A stretch of DNA of 64,000 nt, from the NCBI RefSeq assembly GCF_022812285.1, contig NZ_CP093300.1, positions 2,232,001 through 2,296,000 of the forward strand, given 5' to 3'. The first letter of the stretch is position 1. Each line of letters begins with the position of its first letter. Both the position numbers and the translations under genes were made by a program. Source of the stretch: Alkalihalobacillus sp. LMS39. GTDB lineage: Bacteria; Bacillota; Bacilli; Bacillales; Bacillaceae_F. The notes beneath the pieces were generated by a model. It did not search any database. It saw nothing but the letters and a program-made list of their open reading frames with translations, and was not told the origin of the DNA. Shown piece by piece: positions 42,055 to 49,523 of this stretch.

Positions 42055-42894
42055 ATGGAAATGCACGTAGAAGCAAAATGGTCTGAAGTGTTATTCTCTT
42101 ACATCACAGCAGGTTGGTATGATTGGGCGGTTTCAAAAAATTTATTTTATGCCAGTACAAATTGTTGGTCAATAACGTCGGGATATTCTTCTCATTATAC
42201 ATTATCAGCTTCGTTGGTAGCGTTGTATCGAGGCGACGCAATGAGTACGGAAGACATACTTGAACTAGTTCAAGACCATGTTCGATTTCGTGGTTTTTTA
42301 AAAAACGAAAACGACCGAACGTTAAGAGAAACATATATTAAAGATATGAGTGGAAAAATGAGAATTACAGAACAAGAGCTAGCGAAGAAATTAATACAAT
42401 TAGGTGAAATGTTAGACCTTGGAGAAAAAGCCCACATGTATCATAGCCAACAAGTGATGGTTGTTTCACACCAAACGATGGTCAAAAGAAAAAGAACAGA
42501 TTCATCAATTCAGGCACTCGTTGAAAAGAGGAATCAACAATTAATTGATACTGCAGCGAAAATTAATTCGTTTATTATCGACATGACATTAAATGTAATA
42601 TTATCATTGGATGAATCAATCAAACATTATCATTTGAAAAATTTCAAAGAAGAAATAGAAGATTTTTATAATTTATTGATATTAGAAAATGTTCCACAAA
42701 TACCGGGTCGCCTATCCTATACAATTACGAAAATTATTAGACAAATTGAAAGTGAGTGGAATGAAGCGAAATGTCCTAATTACGAACAATTTAAACAATG
42801 CTTGACTTCATTTCATCAGGAATGGGCGATATACAAAAAAATGCAAGAGGAAACGGATAGTTTGGAAACAACAATACTAGAAATGGAACTTTAA
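42055..42894 (+). CDS. Unrecognised protein controlled by a c-di-GMP riboswitch
   Basis: A 279-residue soluble protein with no signal peptide or membrane helix. The N-terminal third contains aromatic-rich HVEAKWSEVLFSYITAGWYD and NCWSITSGYSSHYTLSAS. The middle has KDMSGKMRITEQELAKKLIQ, and the C-terminal half is predominantly helical and acidic, possibly coiled. I know no family that fits. ATG 42055 follows AGGTGGAGA, 60 nt after the riboswitch terminator; an upstream in-frame TTG at 42013 has no site. The riboswitch makes a role in motility, adhesion, matrix or lifestyle switching plausible. Single-gene unit with its own terminator. Confidence 0.8.
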   Translation: MEMHVEAKWSEVLFSYITAGWYDWAVSKNLFYASTNCWSITSGYSSHYTLSASLVALYRGDAMSTEDILELVQDHVRFRGFLKNENDRTLRETYIKDMSGKMRITEQELAKKLIQLGEMLDLGEKAHMYHSQQVMVVSHQTMVKRKRTDSSIQALVEKRNQQLIDTAAKINSFIIDMTLNVILSLDESIKHYHLKNFKEEIEDFYNLLILENVPQIPGRLSYTITKIIRQIESEWNEAKCPNYEQFKQCLTSFHQEWAIYKKMQEETDSLETTILEMEL

Positions 42895-42895
42895 A

Positions 42896-42920
42896 AAAAC
42901 CGCCATTTGGCGGTTTTTTT
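42896..42920 (+). terminator. Terminator of the riboswitch-controlled gene
   Basis: AAAACCGCCA and TGGCGGTTTT form a perfect stem followed by TTT, at the stop codon. Confidence 0.85.
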
Positions 42921-42994
42921 AAAAGATAAGAAAGATAAAAATTTTGGTGTAGCAGTGAAGCTTTGAAAGAAAAGACGCTCCCACGTTTTTCTTA
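42917..42994 (+). repeat. Repeat family 2, copy 5 (internally deleted)
   Basis: Starts with AAAAGATAAGAAAG right after the terminator T-run, continues AAATTTTGGTGTAGCAGTG and AAGCTTTGAAAG, and then jumps directly to AAAAGACGCTCCCACGTTTT. The whole middle is missing; both ends are kept. It abuts the stop of the convergent ABC permease gene. Confidence 0.82.
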
Positions 42995-44245
42995 TTATTT
43001 TTCTTTTTTAGCAAGTTGAAACGCTTGTTTAAAGCCTTCTTTGAATGAAAACTTCCCGTACATAAGAACGCCACCTTTATATACTTTTGCGGCTAGTATA
43101 TTTATGAGTATGGCACTTACCATTAAGATGACAATAATGACATACACTTCCCATACTGGTACAGTTCCCATTCCAATTCGTAAAAATAACAGTTGTGGTG
43201 TGAAGAATGGAACGTACGACAAGATTTGAATTATAGCAGAATCTGGCGTGTTTAATCCAAATATGGCTAAGAAAAAGGCAATCATAGCAATAACTATTAA
43301 TGGTTGGATCGCATAGTTTACATCTTCAGCACGGCTCACAAGTGCGCCTAACATCGCTGCAATTCCACCATAAACGAAGTATCCTAAAATAATTAGAATA
43401 AACACATAAGAAAGTAGAGTAGGGTCAATGATGTCGGTAAATAAAGTTTCAAAAAATTCATTTCCACTTAACCATGAACCAAAGAAGAAAGCAAGTAATA
43501 GTGGTATTAGATTTACAAGCCCCGCAAGACCAATTCCGACTAATTTTCCTAGCATTTGAGTGACTGGATTTACACTTGAGATGATGAGTTCCATTACTCT
43601 TGAAGATTTTTCGGTCGCCACTTCAGTCGCAATCATTGTTCCCATAACAATCACTATAAGATAAATCGCAAATACGAGTCCGTATACCATCCAATACGCT
43701 TGCATATGTGTTTCTTGTGTTTGTACTTCTCCATTTTCATAGAGTGGGAGTTCATGAAAGGAGATAGGAGAATAAATGATGGCAAGTTCTTCCGTGTTTA
43801 AATTTAATTCGTTAGTAGCTACGGTTTCTTTCACTCGTTGAACGTCGTGATGAACGTCTAATGCAATCGTATAATCAGTCCCGCTTCCGTAAAATTCAGC
43901 TTTGATATCGATTGGATCTCCTGTTACTACTAATACATAGTCATGCTCTTCATTTCGTGCATCTTCCAGTGCCTTTTTGAGGTCTCCATTTGTATATTCA
44001 ATATATTGAAACATTCCTTCTTCATTCGACGTTAACAAACTAGCAAACATACCATCTTGTGTCTCATCAATAACGGCAATTTGCTGGCGAATGTCACTTT
44101 CGTCAGAGGTGAAAACACCGATAATATTCGATATATTCGTTAGCCCAATAATTAGAATGGAAACAATTATAGTGCTCCAAATAAATGCTTTAGATGCAAT
44201 TCGTCTTCCTGCAGTATGGCCGACAGTCGTCCAAAAATTATTCAT
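42995..44245 (-). CDS. yhaP: ABC-2 type permease (YhaP/NatB-like)
   Basis: A 416-residue permease. One N-terminal helix (about 22-42) is followed by an extracytoplasmic domain of about 140 residues, then about five helices with EVATEKSSRVMELIISSVNP before the core (about 215-235), the hallmark of the NatB/YhaP family. It would export an ion, peptide or lipid with the ATPase encoded immediately upstream; NatAB exports sodium, which fits an alkali-adapted host but is not proven. It overlaps the yhaQ-like gene by 8 nt and is last in a six-gene operon. Confidence 0.87.
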   Translation of the reverse strand: MNNFWTTVGHTAGRRIASKAFIWSTIIVSILIIGLTNISNIIGVFTSDESDIRQQIAVIDETQDGMFASLLTSNEEGMFQYIEYTNGDLKKALEDARNEEHDYVLVVTGDPIDIKAEFYGSGTDYTIALDVHHDVQRVKETVATNELNLNTEELAIIYSPISFHELPLYENGEVQTQETHMQAYWMVYGLVFAIYLIVIVMGTMIATEVATEKSSRVMELIISSVNPVTQMLGKLVGIGLAGLVNLIPLLLAFFFGSWLSGNEFFETLFTDIIDPTLLSYVFILIILGYFVYGGIAAMLGALVSRAEDVNYAIQPLIVIAMIAFFLAIFGLNTPDSAIIQILSYVPFFTPQLLFLRIGMGTVPVWEVYVIIVILMVSAILINILAAKVYKGGVLMYGKFSFKEGFKQAFQLAKKEK

Positions 44246-45140
44246 GGTTATTTCCTCCTACTTTATCTATAAAAATATCATGGAGTGATGGTTCTTCAAT
44301 CTCAAATTTACGAACATATCCTTTAGCTGTAATGTTTTCAAAAATAATTTTTGCAACCGATTCATTATCTACTTGTACATATGTCGTGTCTTTCATCTTG
44401 TTAATCGAAGTAACTCCTTGTATGTCTACAAGGAAATCGAGAGGATAGTCAGCCCGAATAGAAAGCTGTTTGACACCATAAGAGCGTTTTATATCTGTTA
44501 AGTTACCTTGTAAAATAGAATTGCCGTGTTTAAGCATAATTAAATCTTCACAAAGTTCTTCGACATTGCGCATTTGATGACTGGAAAAGACAATCGTTGT
44601 TCCTGCTTCTTGTAAATCAAAGACAGCTTCTTTTAACATATCTGAATTTACAGGATCAAGCCCGCTAAATGGCTCATCTAAAATAAGAAGTTCGGGTTGA
44701 TGCAACACAGCGGCTAAAAATTGAATTTTTTGTTGGTTTCCTTTAGAAAGGTCTTCGATTTTTTTATTTTCATATTCAGGTACGCCAAAACGGTCGAGCC
44801 ATTTTCTCATTTCTTTAACGATATCTTGCTTGTTCATTCCTTTTAACTTCATTAAATAAAACAACTGTTGTTTTACTGTAAGTTTTGGAAATAGCCCACG
44901 TTCTTCAGGAAGATATCCGATAAGATGCGTGTTTTTATAGGAAAGGGGCTGTCCGTTCCATGTGACTTTTCCTTCTGTAGATTCTAATAATCCTAAAATC
45001 ATCCGAAATGTCGTTGTTTTTCCAGCGCCATTGGCTCCTAACAATCCAAATGTTGCACCTTTGTCGACGGTAAATGATATCCCATTTACCGCATTATGAT
45101 TACCGAACCTTTTTGTAATATTATTTAATTGTAATGTCAT
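44238..45140 (-). CDS. yhaQ: ABC transporter ATP-binding protein (YhaQ/NatA-like)
   Basis: A 300-residue ATPase. Walker A is GANGAGKTT (about residue 36), the signature is LSKGNQQKI, Walker B is LLILDEPFSGLD and the switch His lies in FSSHQM. A C-terminal extension of about 85 residues is typical of the NatA/YhaQ subgroup. It powers the adjacent YhaP-like permease. ATG 45140 lies within the end of the preceding ATPase gene (20-nt overlap), so the genes are tightly coupled. Confidence 0.88.
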   Translation of the reverse strand: MTLQLNNITKRFGNHNAVNGISFTVDKGATFGLLGANGAGKTTTFRMILGLLESTEGKVTWNGQPLSYKNTHLIGYLPEERGLFPKLTVKQQLFYLMKLKGMNKQDIVKEMRKWLDRFGVPEYENKKIEDLSKGNQQKIQFLAAVLHQPELLILDEPFSGLDPVNSDMLKEAVFDLQEAGTTIVFSSHQMRNVEELCEDLIMLKHGNSILQGNLTDIKRSYGVKQLSIRADYPLDFLVDIQGVTSINKMKDTTYVQVDNESVAKIIFENITAKGYVRKFEIEEPSLHDIFIDKVGGNNHE

Positions 45141-46020
45141 TGTTTTGTTCTCCTTTCTGTTTACGAAGAATAAAGCTTAAAATTTCAGCAAATCGAAGGC
45201 TTTTTTTCGTTAAAATATAACTATTCATAGTGTGAAGAGCTTTTTCTGTTTCCTCTTGATTGGTTGATAACAATTCACACTGATTTCCCGATTCTGTAAC
45301 GGATATAACACCAGGGACATTTGAGAACATTGTGGAATCCCCCTTTACCCAGAATCTAACATAACTTTGCAGTAGATTGTCTTTTTCATAGTTTCCAATT
45401 ATGCGCCCATCATCCATGCCAACGATATAGTCCGCAAATTCTTTAATTTCATCAGGTACATGAGATGAGAAAAGAATAGAACGTTCTGGATCTTCTTCTA
45501 AATAGTGAACCCATAACTCTCGGATTTTTTCTTGACTTTCAATATCGACTCCAGACAGTGGTTCATCCATTAGTAACATTTTCGTTTGGCGAGCAAGGGC
45601 AAGGAACAACAAGGCTTTTTTTTGCATGCCAACGGATAAAGTATCGAGACGTTTATTGTAAGGGATGTGAAACTGCTGCAGTAATTCGAAAAACTTTTTG
45701 TTGTCCCACTCTCTAAAACCAATAGAGTGTAGGTCAGCTAATTGTGCTAACGTGAATCTGTCATACCCGATTGATGTTTGAGGGACGTACCCAATCCATT
45801 CTTTCCATTCTATTTCGTCATCAGTAAATCCAAATCGGTCAATGACCCCAGTATCAGGGTAAATCATACCTGTGAGTAAACGCAAAAGCGTACTTTTTCC
45901 AGCACCATTATTTCCAATTAACGCTGTCACAGTGCCTTTATTAACTTCTAAATGAAGAGGACCAACATCAAAGCTTTTGTCGATCTTTTTTTTCACACCT
46001 GAAAGTTTAATCACGTTCAT
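45121..46020 (-). CDS. ABC transporter ATP-binding protein (YtrB-like)
   Basis: A 299-residue ATPase. Walker A is GNNGAGKSTLLRLLTG, the signature motif is LSVGMQKKAL (an atypical C-loop with Val and Met), Walker B is MLLMDEPLSGVD, and the switch His is in FSSHVPDEI. A C-terminal domain of about 85 residues follows. Position directly after the YtrA-like regulator suggests it is the YtrB counterpart serving the two small permeases at the front of the operon. Substrate unknown. It starts at ATG 46020 and overlaps the regulator gene by 14 nt. Confidence 0.86.
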   Translation of the reverse strand: MNVIKLSGVKKKIDKSFDVGPLHLEVNKGTVTALIGNNGAGKSTLLRLLTGMIYPDTGVIDRFGFTDDEIEWKEWIGYVPQTSIGYDRFTLAQLADLHSIGFREWDNKKFFELLQQFHIPYNKRLDTLSVGMQKKALLFLALARQTKMLLMDEPLSGVDIESQEKIRELWVHYLEEDPERSILFSSHVPDEIKEFADYIVGMDDGRIIGNYEKDNLLQSYVRFWVKGDSTMFSNVPGVISVTESGNQCELLSTNQEETEKALHTMNSYILTKKSLRFAEILSFILRKQKGEQNNDITIK

Positions 46021-46405
46021 TCGCCTCCTTTAATAATGCTGTAAACCATGTTATTAACGTTTCATCTGTAAATTGATAATTTTTCCCTATGGAAACAGCG
46101 TCGTTTAATGCTTTCATAACCGCTGCTTTTTTTTGCTCATCTTGGTTTTCAATGTTTATATGAGCGACAAAAGTTCCTTTTCCTTGAATGGTTTTAATAT
46201 ATCCTTGTTGTTCAAGATTTTGATAGGAACGTCTTGTTGTAATCACACTACATGACAAAGAAGTGGCCAGTTTTCTTATTGAGGGTAAGGCCGTCCCTGG
46301 GGGGAGCGTTCCACTTACGATTAACATTTTTAGTTGCGATTCAATTTGGTCATAGATTGGCGTTCGGCTATTTTCATCAATATGAATTGGAAGTAAATTA
46401 GACAT
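46007..46405 (-). CDS. ytrA: GntR family (YtrA subfamily) regulator
   Basis: A 132-residue short GntR repressor. The winged helix has PIYDQIESQLKMLIVSGTLPPG, PSIRKLATSLSCSVITTRRSYQ and GYIKTIQGKGTFV; the C-terminal effector part is only about 50 residues, which defines the YtrA subfamily. These regulators usually repress the ABC operon they lie in and respond to cell-envelope antibiotics. A perfect 20-bp palindrome just upstream of the operon start is its likely operator. It sits in the middle of the operon, coupled to the neighbouring genes. Confidence 0.88.
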   Translation of the reverse strand: MSNLLPIHIDENSRTPIYDQIESQLKMLIVSGTLPPGTALPSIRKLATSLSCSVITTRRSYQNLEQQGYIKTIQGKGTFVAHINIENQDEQKKAAVMKALNDAVSIGKNYQFTDETLITWFTALLKEANERD

Positions 46406-47105
46406 GAAAATCGACCTTTTTCATACTAAATGTAATCCGCCATTTCCAAATGAAATAACTAAAAGTTAGACTTAGTATGCTAATTATGCCTGCTAGCGGG
46501 TACGACGTGTTAACTAGAAAGACAAGTCCTTTTACAATCCCAGTATTGGTGACGTTATAAACAACATTTACAAGAAGTAGCAAAGGTAAAACGGATACAC
46601 CACCAATGATGCCATGCCACATCGGAGAAAGCTTTGTTCCGGACTCTATGGATAAATATAAGCTGCTAATGGCTATTCCAACACTAGTCCAAAGTAATGT
46701 GAACATAAGAAGAGAAGATAGTTGGAATTCTTGTTTAAAAACGGGTTGAAAAAAATAAACGGTTGCAAGAAACAGTAGATAAAATACAATTTGAAAAGGT
46801 AACGCAGTCAAAAAACGGCTCCATATTAAGGTTGTCGCAGAAATTGACATCCTTCGTAGGAGTAAATGAAAAGGCGTAGCATGCATCCTTGTTGGAAAAA
46901 CAAATGGATGAAACCGACATAGCTGTAGTGCTACTCCAACAATTAAAAATAATGTATCAATTGCAACTAGTTTTCGGCCAGTAAAACTAGAATCTATGAT
47001 AATACAAGCGAATGTTCCAAATAAAATAGGTAATATAAACAACAATAAAAAGTACCAGTAAGGAGTCGTTTTGTACTCAAATAAAATTAACTGTTTAATG
47101 TTCAA
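46398..47105 (-). CDS. ABC transporter permease-like membrane protein 2
   Basis: A 235-residue protein with six predicted helices (about 20-40, 50-70, 95-115, 125-150, 165-185 and 200-220) and a positively charged C-terminus (MKKVDFHV). The first reliable start is TTG 47105, with AAGGAGAG overlapping the stop of the preceding gene; the longer frame to 47141 runs inside that gene. It is comparable to the small permease subunits of ytr-type operons and to its upstream neighbour in size and helix plan. Likely partner of the YtrB-like ATPase. Confidence 0.72.
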   Translation of the reverse strand: MNIKQLILFEYKTTPYWYFLLLFILPILFGTFACIIIDSSFTGRKLVAIDTLFLIVGVALQLCRFHPFVFPTRMHATPFHLLLRRMSISATTLIWSRFLTALPFQIVFYLLFLATVYFFQPVFKQEFQLSSLLMFTLLWTSVGIAISSLYLSIESGTKLSPMWHGIIGGVSVLPLLLLVNVVYNVTNTGIVKGLVFLVNTSYPLAGIISILSLTFSYFIWKWRITFSMKKVDFHV

Positions 47106-47118
47106 AAAGCTCTCTCCT

Positions 47119-47835
47119 TTACACTGAATAGTCAACAGCATTTAACTGTTTTTTCATACTTAAAACAAAACTGTAAAGAAGTAATACAGCGAGTAAAAAC
47201 ATGATACACGGAAGTAGAATCGGATAGTTCGTAACTCCTGTTAATAGCCATTCAAACACACGTTTCTCTGTTGTAAGGCGAACAATTGTGATTAGTAAAA
47301 AAAACAAACTAAACATGGCTATAACAGTAAAAATCATAAATGGTTTACTGAATTTCCCACCGGTTTCTCCAGATGGGTTGATCCCTGACAATCCAAGAAC
47401 GACAAAGAGCCAAACGAGAAAAAAGGACACACTATTTGGTATTGTATGAGGTGGTAAGATAATAAAAAATGTACTTAAGAAAATGACAGTTGAAAAGAAA
47501 TTTAAAATTAATGCAGTTGTTATCCGACTAATAATAATTGCCTCCTTAGAAAAAGACATCGTCCGAAATAGTAATTGAATCGGTGCAACGTAGAAATTAC
47601 TTTTCACATCTTGAACCGTAAAGGAATAAGGTCTGAGCAAAAAGATATTAATCGTTAGAGCAGATAGAAGTAATATATCGACGAGTGGTTTGGCTTCTAC
47701 TTGAAGGCGCCCTGCTAATAGTTCGGAATAAAGGATCGCCATGGCCACTTGAATAAAGATATTCATGGCATATAAAAAAGGTGGTATGCACTTCAGTTCA
47801 AATGTAATCAATGCTTTTATTTGGACGATATTCAT
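47119..47835 (-). CDS. ABC transporter permease-like membrane protein 1
   Basis: A 238-residue protein with six predicted helices, first gene of the six-gene operon. ATG 47835 follows ATAGGAGG. LRPYSFTVQDVKSNFYVAPI between helices 2 and 3 parallels CRFHPFVFPTRMHATPFHLL in the next protein, so the two are likely diverged paralogues forming a heterodimer. I do not recognise a named family. Envelope stress export is inferred from the YtrA regulator. Confidence 0.72.
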   Translation of the reverse strand: MNIVQIKALITFELKCIPPFLYAMNIFIQVAMAILYSELLAGRLQVEAKPLVDILLLSALTINIFLLRPYSFTVQDVKSNFYVAPIQLLFRTMSFSKEAIIISRITTALILNFFSTVIFLSTFFIILPPHTIPNSVSFFLVWLFVVLGLSGINPSGETGGKFSKPFMIFTVIAMFSLFFLLITIVRLTTEKRVFEWLLTGVTNYPILLPCIMFLLAVLLLYSFVLSMKKQLNAVDYSV

Positions 47836-47863
47836 ATCTAATCCTCCTATCTAAGTGTTAATG

Positions 47864-47883
47864 TGTTTATATCTATATAAACA
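47864..47883. promoter_or_regulatory. Perfect 20-bp palindrome, candidate YtrA operator
   Basis: TGTTTATATCTATATAAACA (9-2-9 perfect inverted repeat) lies 29 nt upstream of the first start codon of the ABC operon. Position and symmetry fit an autoregulatory site for the GntR/YtrA protein in the operon. Confidence 0.7.
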
Positions 47884-48094
47884 GTAGCACACAGTAAAAT
47901 CAAAAACAACGGAAAAATGAAAAAAAGGAAAAATTTCCTTAAATGAACTTTAATATCCTATATTGGATAAAAGAAAAAAGATTTTTCAGAATTTTTGTTA
48001 TTTTTGTGGTATTATTATTTTGATATATAAATGCATGTAAACATTAGAGACTATAGTTATAATTTATTGTCTTTTAAAAGATAGGAGGGACGAT

Positions 48095-48805
48095 GTGAAG
48101 GAAGTGATGGAAATTGCAAATAGTGGAGTTATTTGGATATTCGCTTTTTTTATTATTGGGATTGTTGTTTTACAAGGAATATTATTTATTCGTCTTGCCA
48201 TTAAAGCAAGTTCAACTGTAGGAATGAGTTCTTCTGATGTTCGAAGTGCATTAAAAACAGGAGCGATTAGTGCCATTGGTCCATCACTTGGGATTATGGT
48301 CATCGCCATTTCGTTGATTACCTTGTTGGGAGACCCGCTGACACTTATGAGGATCGGGATTATTGGGTCAGCGCCAATTGAAGCATTAGGTGCTAGTATA
48401 GGCGCAGATGCTTACGGAATAGAACTTGGATCACCTCAATTTACACCACAAGCGTTTACTGCGGTAGTATGGACATTATGTTTAGGCGGTGCAGGCGGAT
48501 TATTAGTTGTCGCTTTGTTTACTAAATCATTTGGTAAAATTGAAAAAAAAGTAGCCGGAAAAAGTAAAGATGGGAAAGGTATGGTTCTCATAACGACAGT
48601 AGCGCTTATTGCAGCTTTTAGTTTTTTTGTCAGTGGAGAGATGGTGAAAAGTCATGTTCATACGCTTGTTGCGATAGGATCATGTTGCGCCATGGTCGCA
48701 ATTCTCCATCTGGCAAATACACGAGGGTTGAATTGGTTAAAAGAATGGTCATTAGGTTTATCGATTTTAGCTGGTTTACTTGTTGGTTTGATCGTAACTT
48801 TCTAA
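48095..48805 (+). CDS. DUF5058 family membrane protein
   Basis: A 236-residue membrane protein with about five to six helices. VRSALKTGAISAIGPSLGIM (about residue 48) and IGIIGSAPIEALGASIGADA (about 88) are rich in Gly/Ser and look like re-entrant transport segments. I associate this with the DUF5058 family, of unknown function. GTG 48095 follows TAGGAGGG. Its stop is 18 nt before a second membrane protein, and an M20 peptidase follows, so a two-part carrier feeding a hydrolase is likely. Confidence 0.72.
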   Translation: MKEVMEIANSGVIWIFAFFIIGIVVLQGILFIRLAIKASSTVGMSSSDVRSALKTGAISAIGPSLGIMVIAISLITLLGDPLTLMRIGIIGSAPIEALGASIGADAYGIELGSPQFTPQAFTAVVWTLCLGGAGGLLVVALFTKSFGKIEKKVAGKSKDGKGMVLITTVALIAAFSFFVSGEMVKSHVHTLVAIGSCCAMVAILHLANTRGLNWLKEWSLGLSILAGLLVGLIVTF

Positions 48806-48822
48806 AGATTGGATGAAGGTAA

Positions 48823-49509
48823 ATGGTGAGTAAAGAAGTGATAATACAAAAAGAAAAACAAACAAAAGGAATCGATGCTTATTATACTCAAATTCATTTT
48901 TGGGGACGTTTTACGATTTGGATAGTCATTGGTCTTTCTATTTTATTACCGCTTTATCTATCATTTGTTCTAGGGTACCACCCAGGATGGGGGCCGATTA
49001 TTTCTGCTTATGTTGCTTATGCGGCTTTAATGGCTTTAGCATGGACGATGGAGCCAGTTTTATATTACCCAACTCTCGGTGTGTCAGGAACATATTTGGC
49101 GTTTTTAACGGGGAATATTTCCAATATGTGCCTTCCATCTGCAGCGGCAGCACAGCATACGGTTGGGGCAGAACCCGGCACGAAAAAAGGGGAAATTGCG
49201 GCAACGCTAGGGATTGGAGCAGCATCACTTGTTAATATCGCCATTTTAATACCGATCATATTTGGAGGCTCCTACCTTTTGTCTGTTTTGCCAGAATCGG
49301 CTCAAACGATGCTTCAGTATATTTTGCCTGCTATTTTTGGTGGAATCCTAGGACAGTTTGCGATAAAAAAGCCGACATACGCCTTAGTTGGTTTAATGGT
49401 GGCTTTATCCATAACAATTCTGCCAGTAGGTGGATTAAAAAATATATTCGTATCTATCGTAGTCACTGTAATAATTTGTCTACTCATTGAGAAAAAAAGA
49501 AAAAGATAG
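48823..49509 (+). CDS. Membrane protein, partner of the DUF5058 protein
   Basis: A 228-residue protein with about six helices. SGTYLAFLTGNISNMCLPSA followed by AAAQHTVGAEPGTKKGEIAA (about 90-130) is a conserved-looking polar stretch between helices that could form a substrate path. I do not recognise a named family. ATG 48823 follows GATGAAGG and the stop is 14 nt before the M20 peptidase start, so all three genes are cotranscribed. Probably one half of an uptake or export system with the DUF5058 protein; that is inference from linkage and topology. Confidence 0.68.
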   Translation: MVSKEVIIQKEKQTKGIDAYYTQIHFWGRFTIWIVIGLSILLPLYLSFVLGYHPGWGPIISAYVAYAALMALAWTMEPVLYYPTLGVSGTYLAFLTGNISNMCLPSAAAAQHTVGAEPGTKKGEIAATLGIGAASLVNIAILIPIIFGGSYLLSVLPESAQTMLQYILPAIFGGILGQFAIKKPTYALVGLMVALSITILPVGGLKNIFVSIVVTVIICLLIEKKRKR

Positions 49510-49523
49510 AGAGGTTTTATATA

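Noticed and set aside
41761-42066. Minus-strand 101-codon frame
   Set aside because: It is the antisense of the c-di-GMP riboswitch and terminator, with no credible start.
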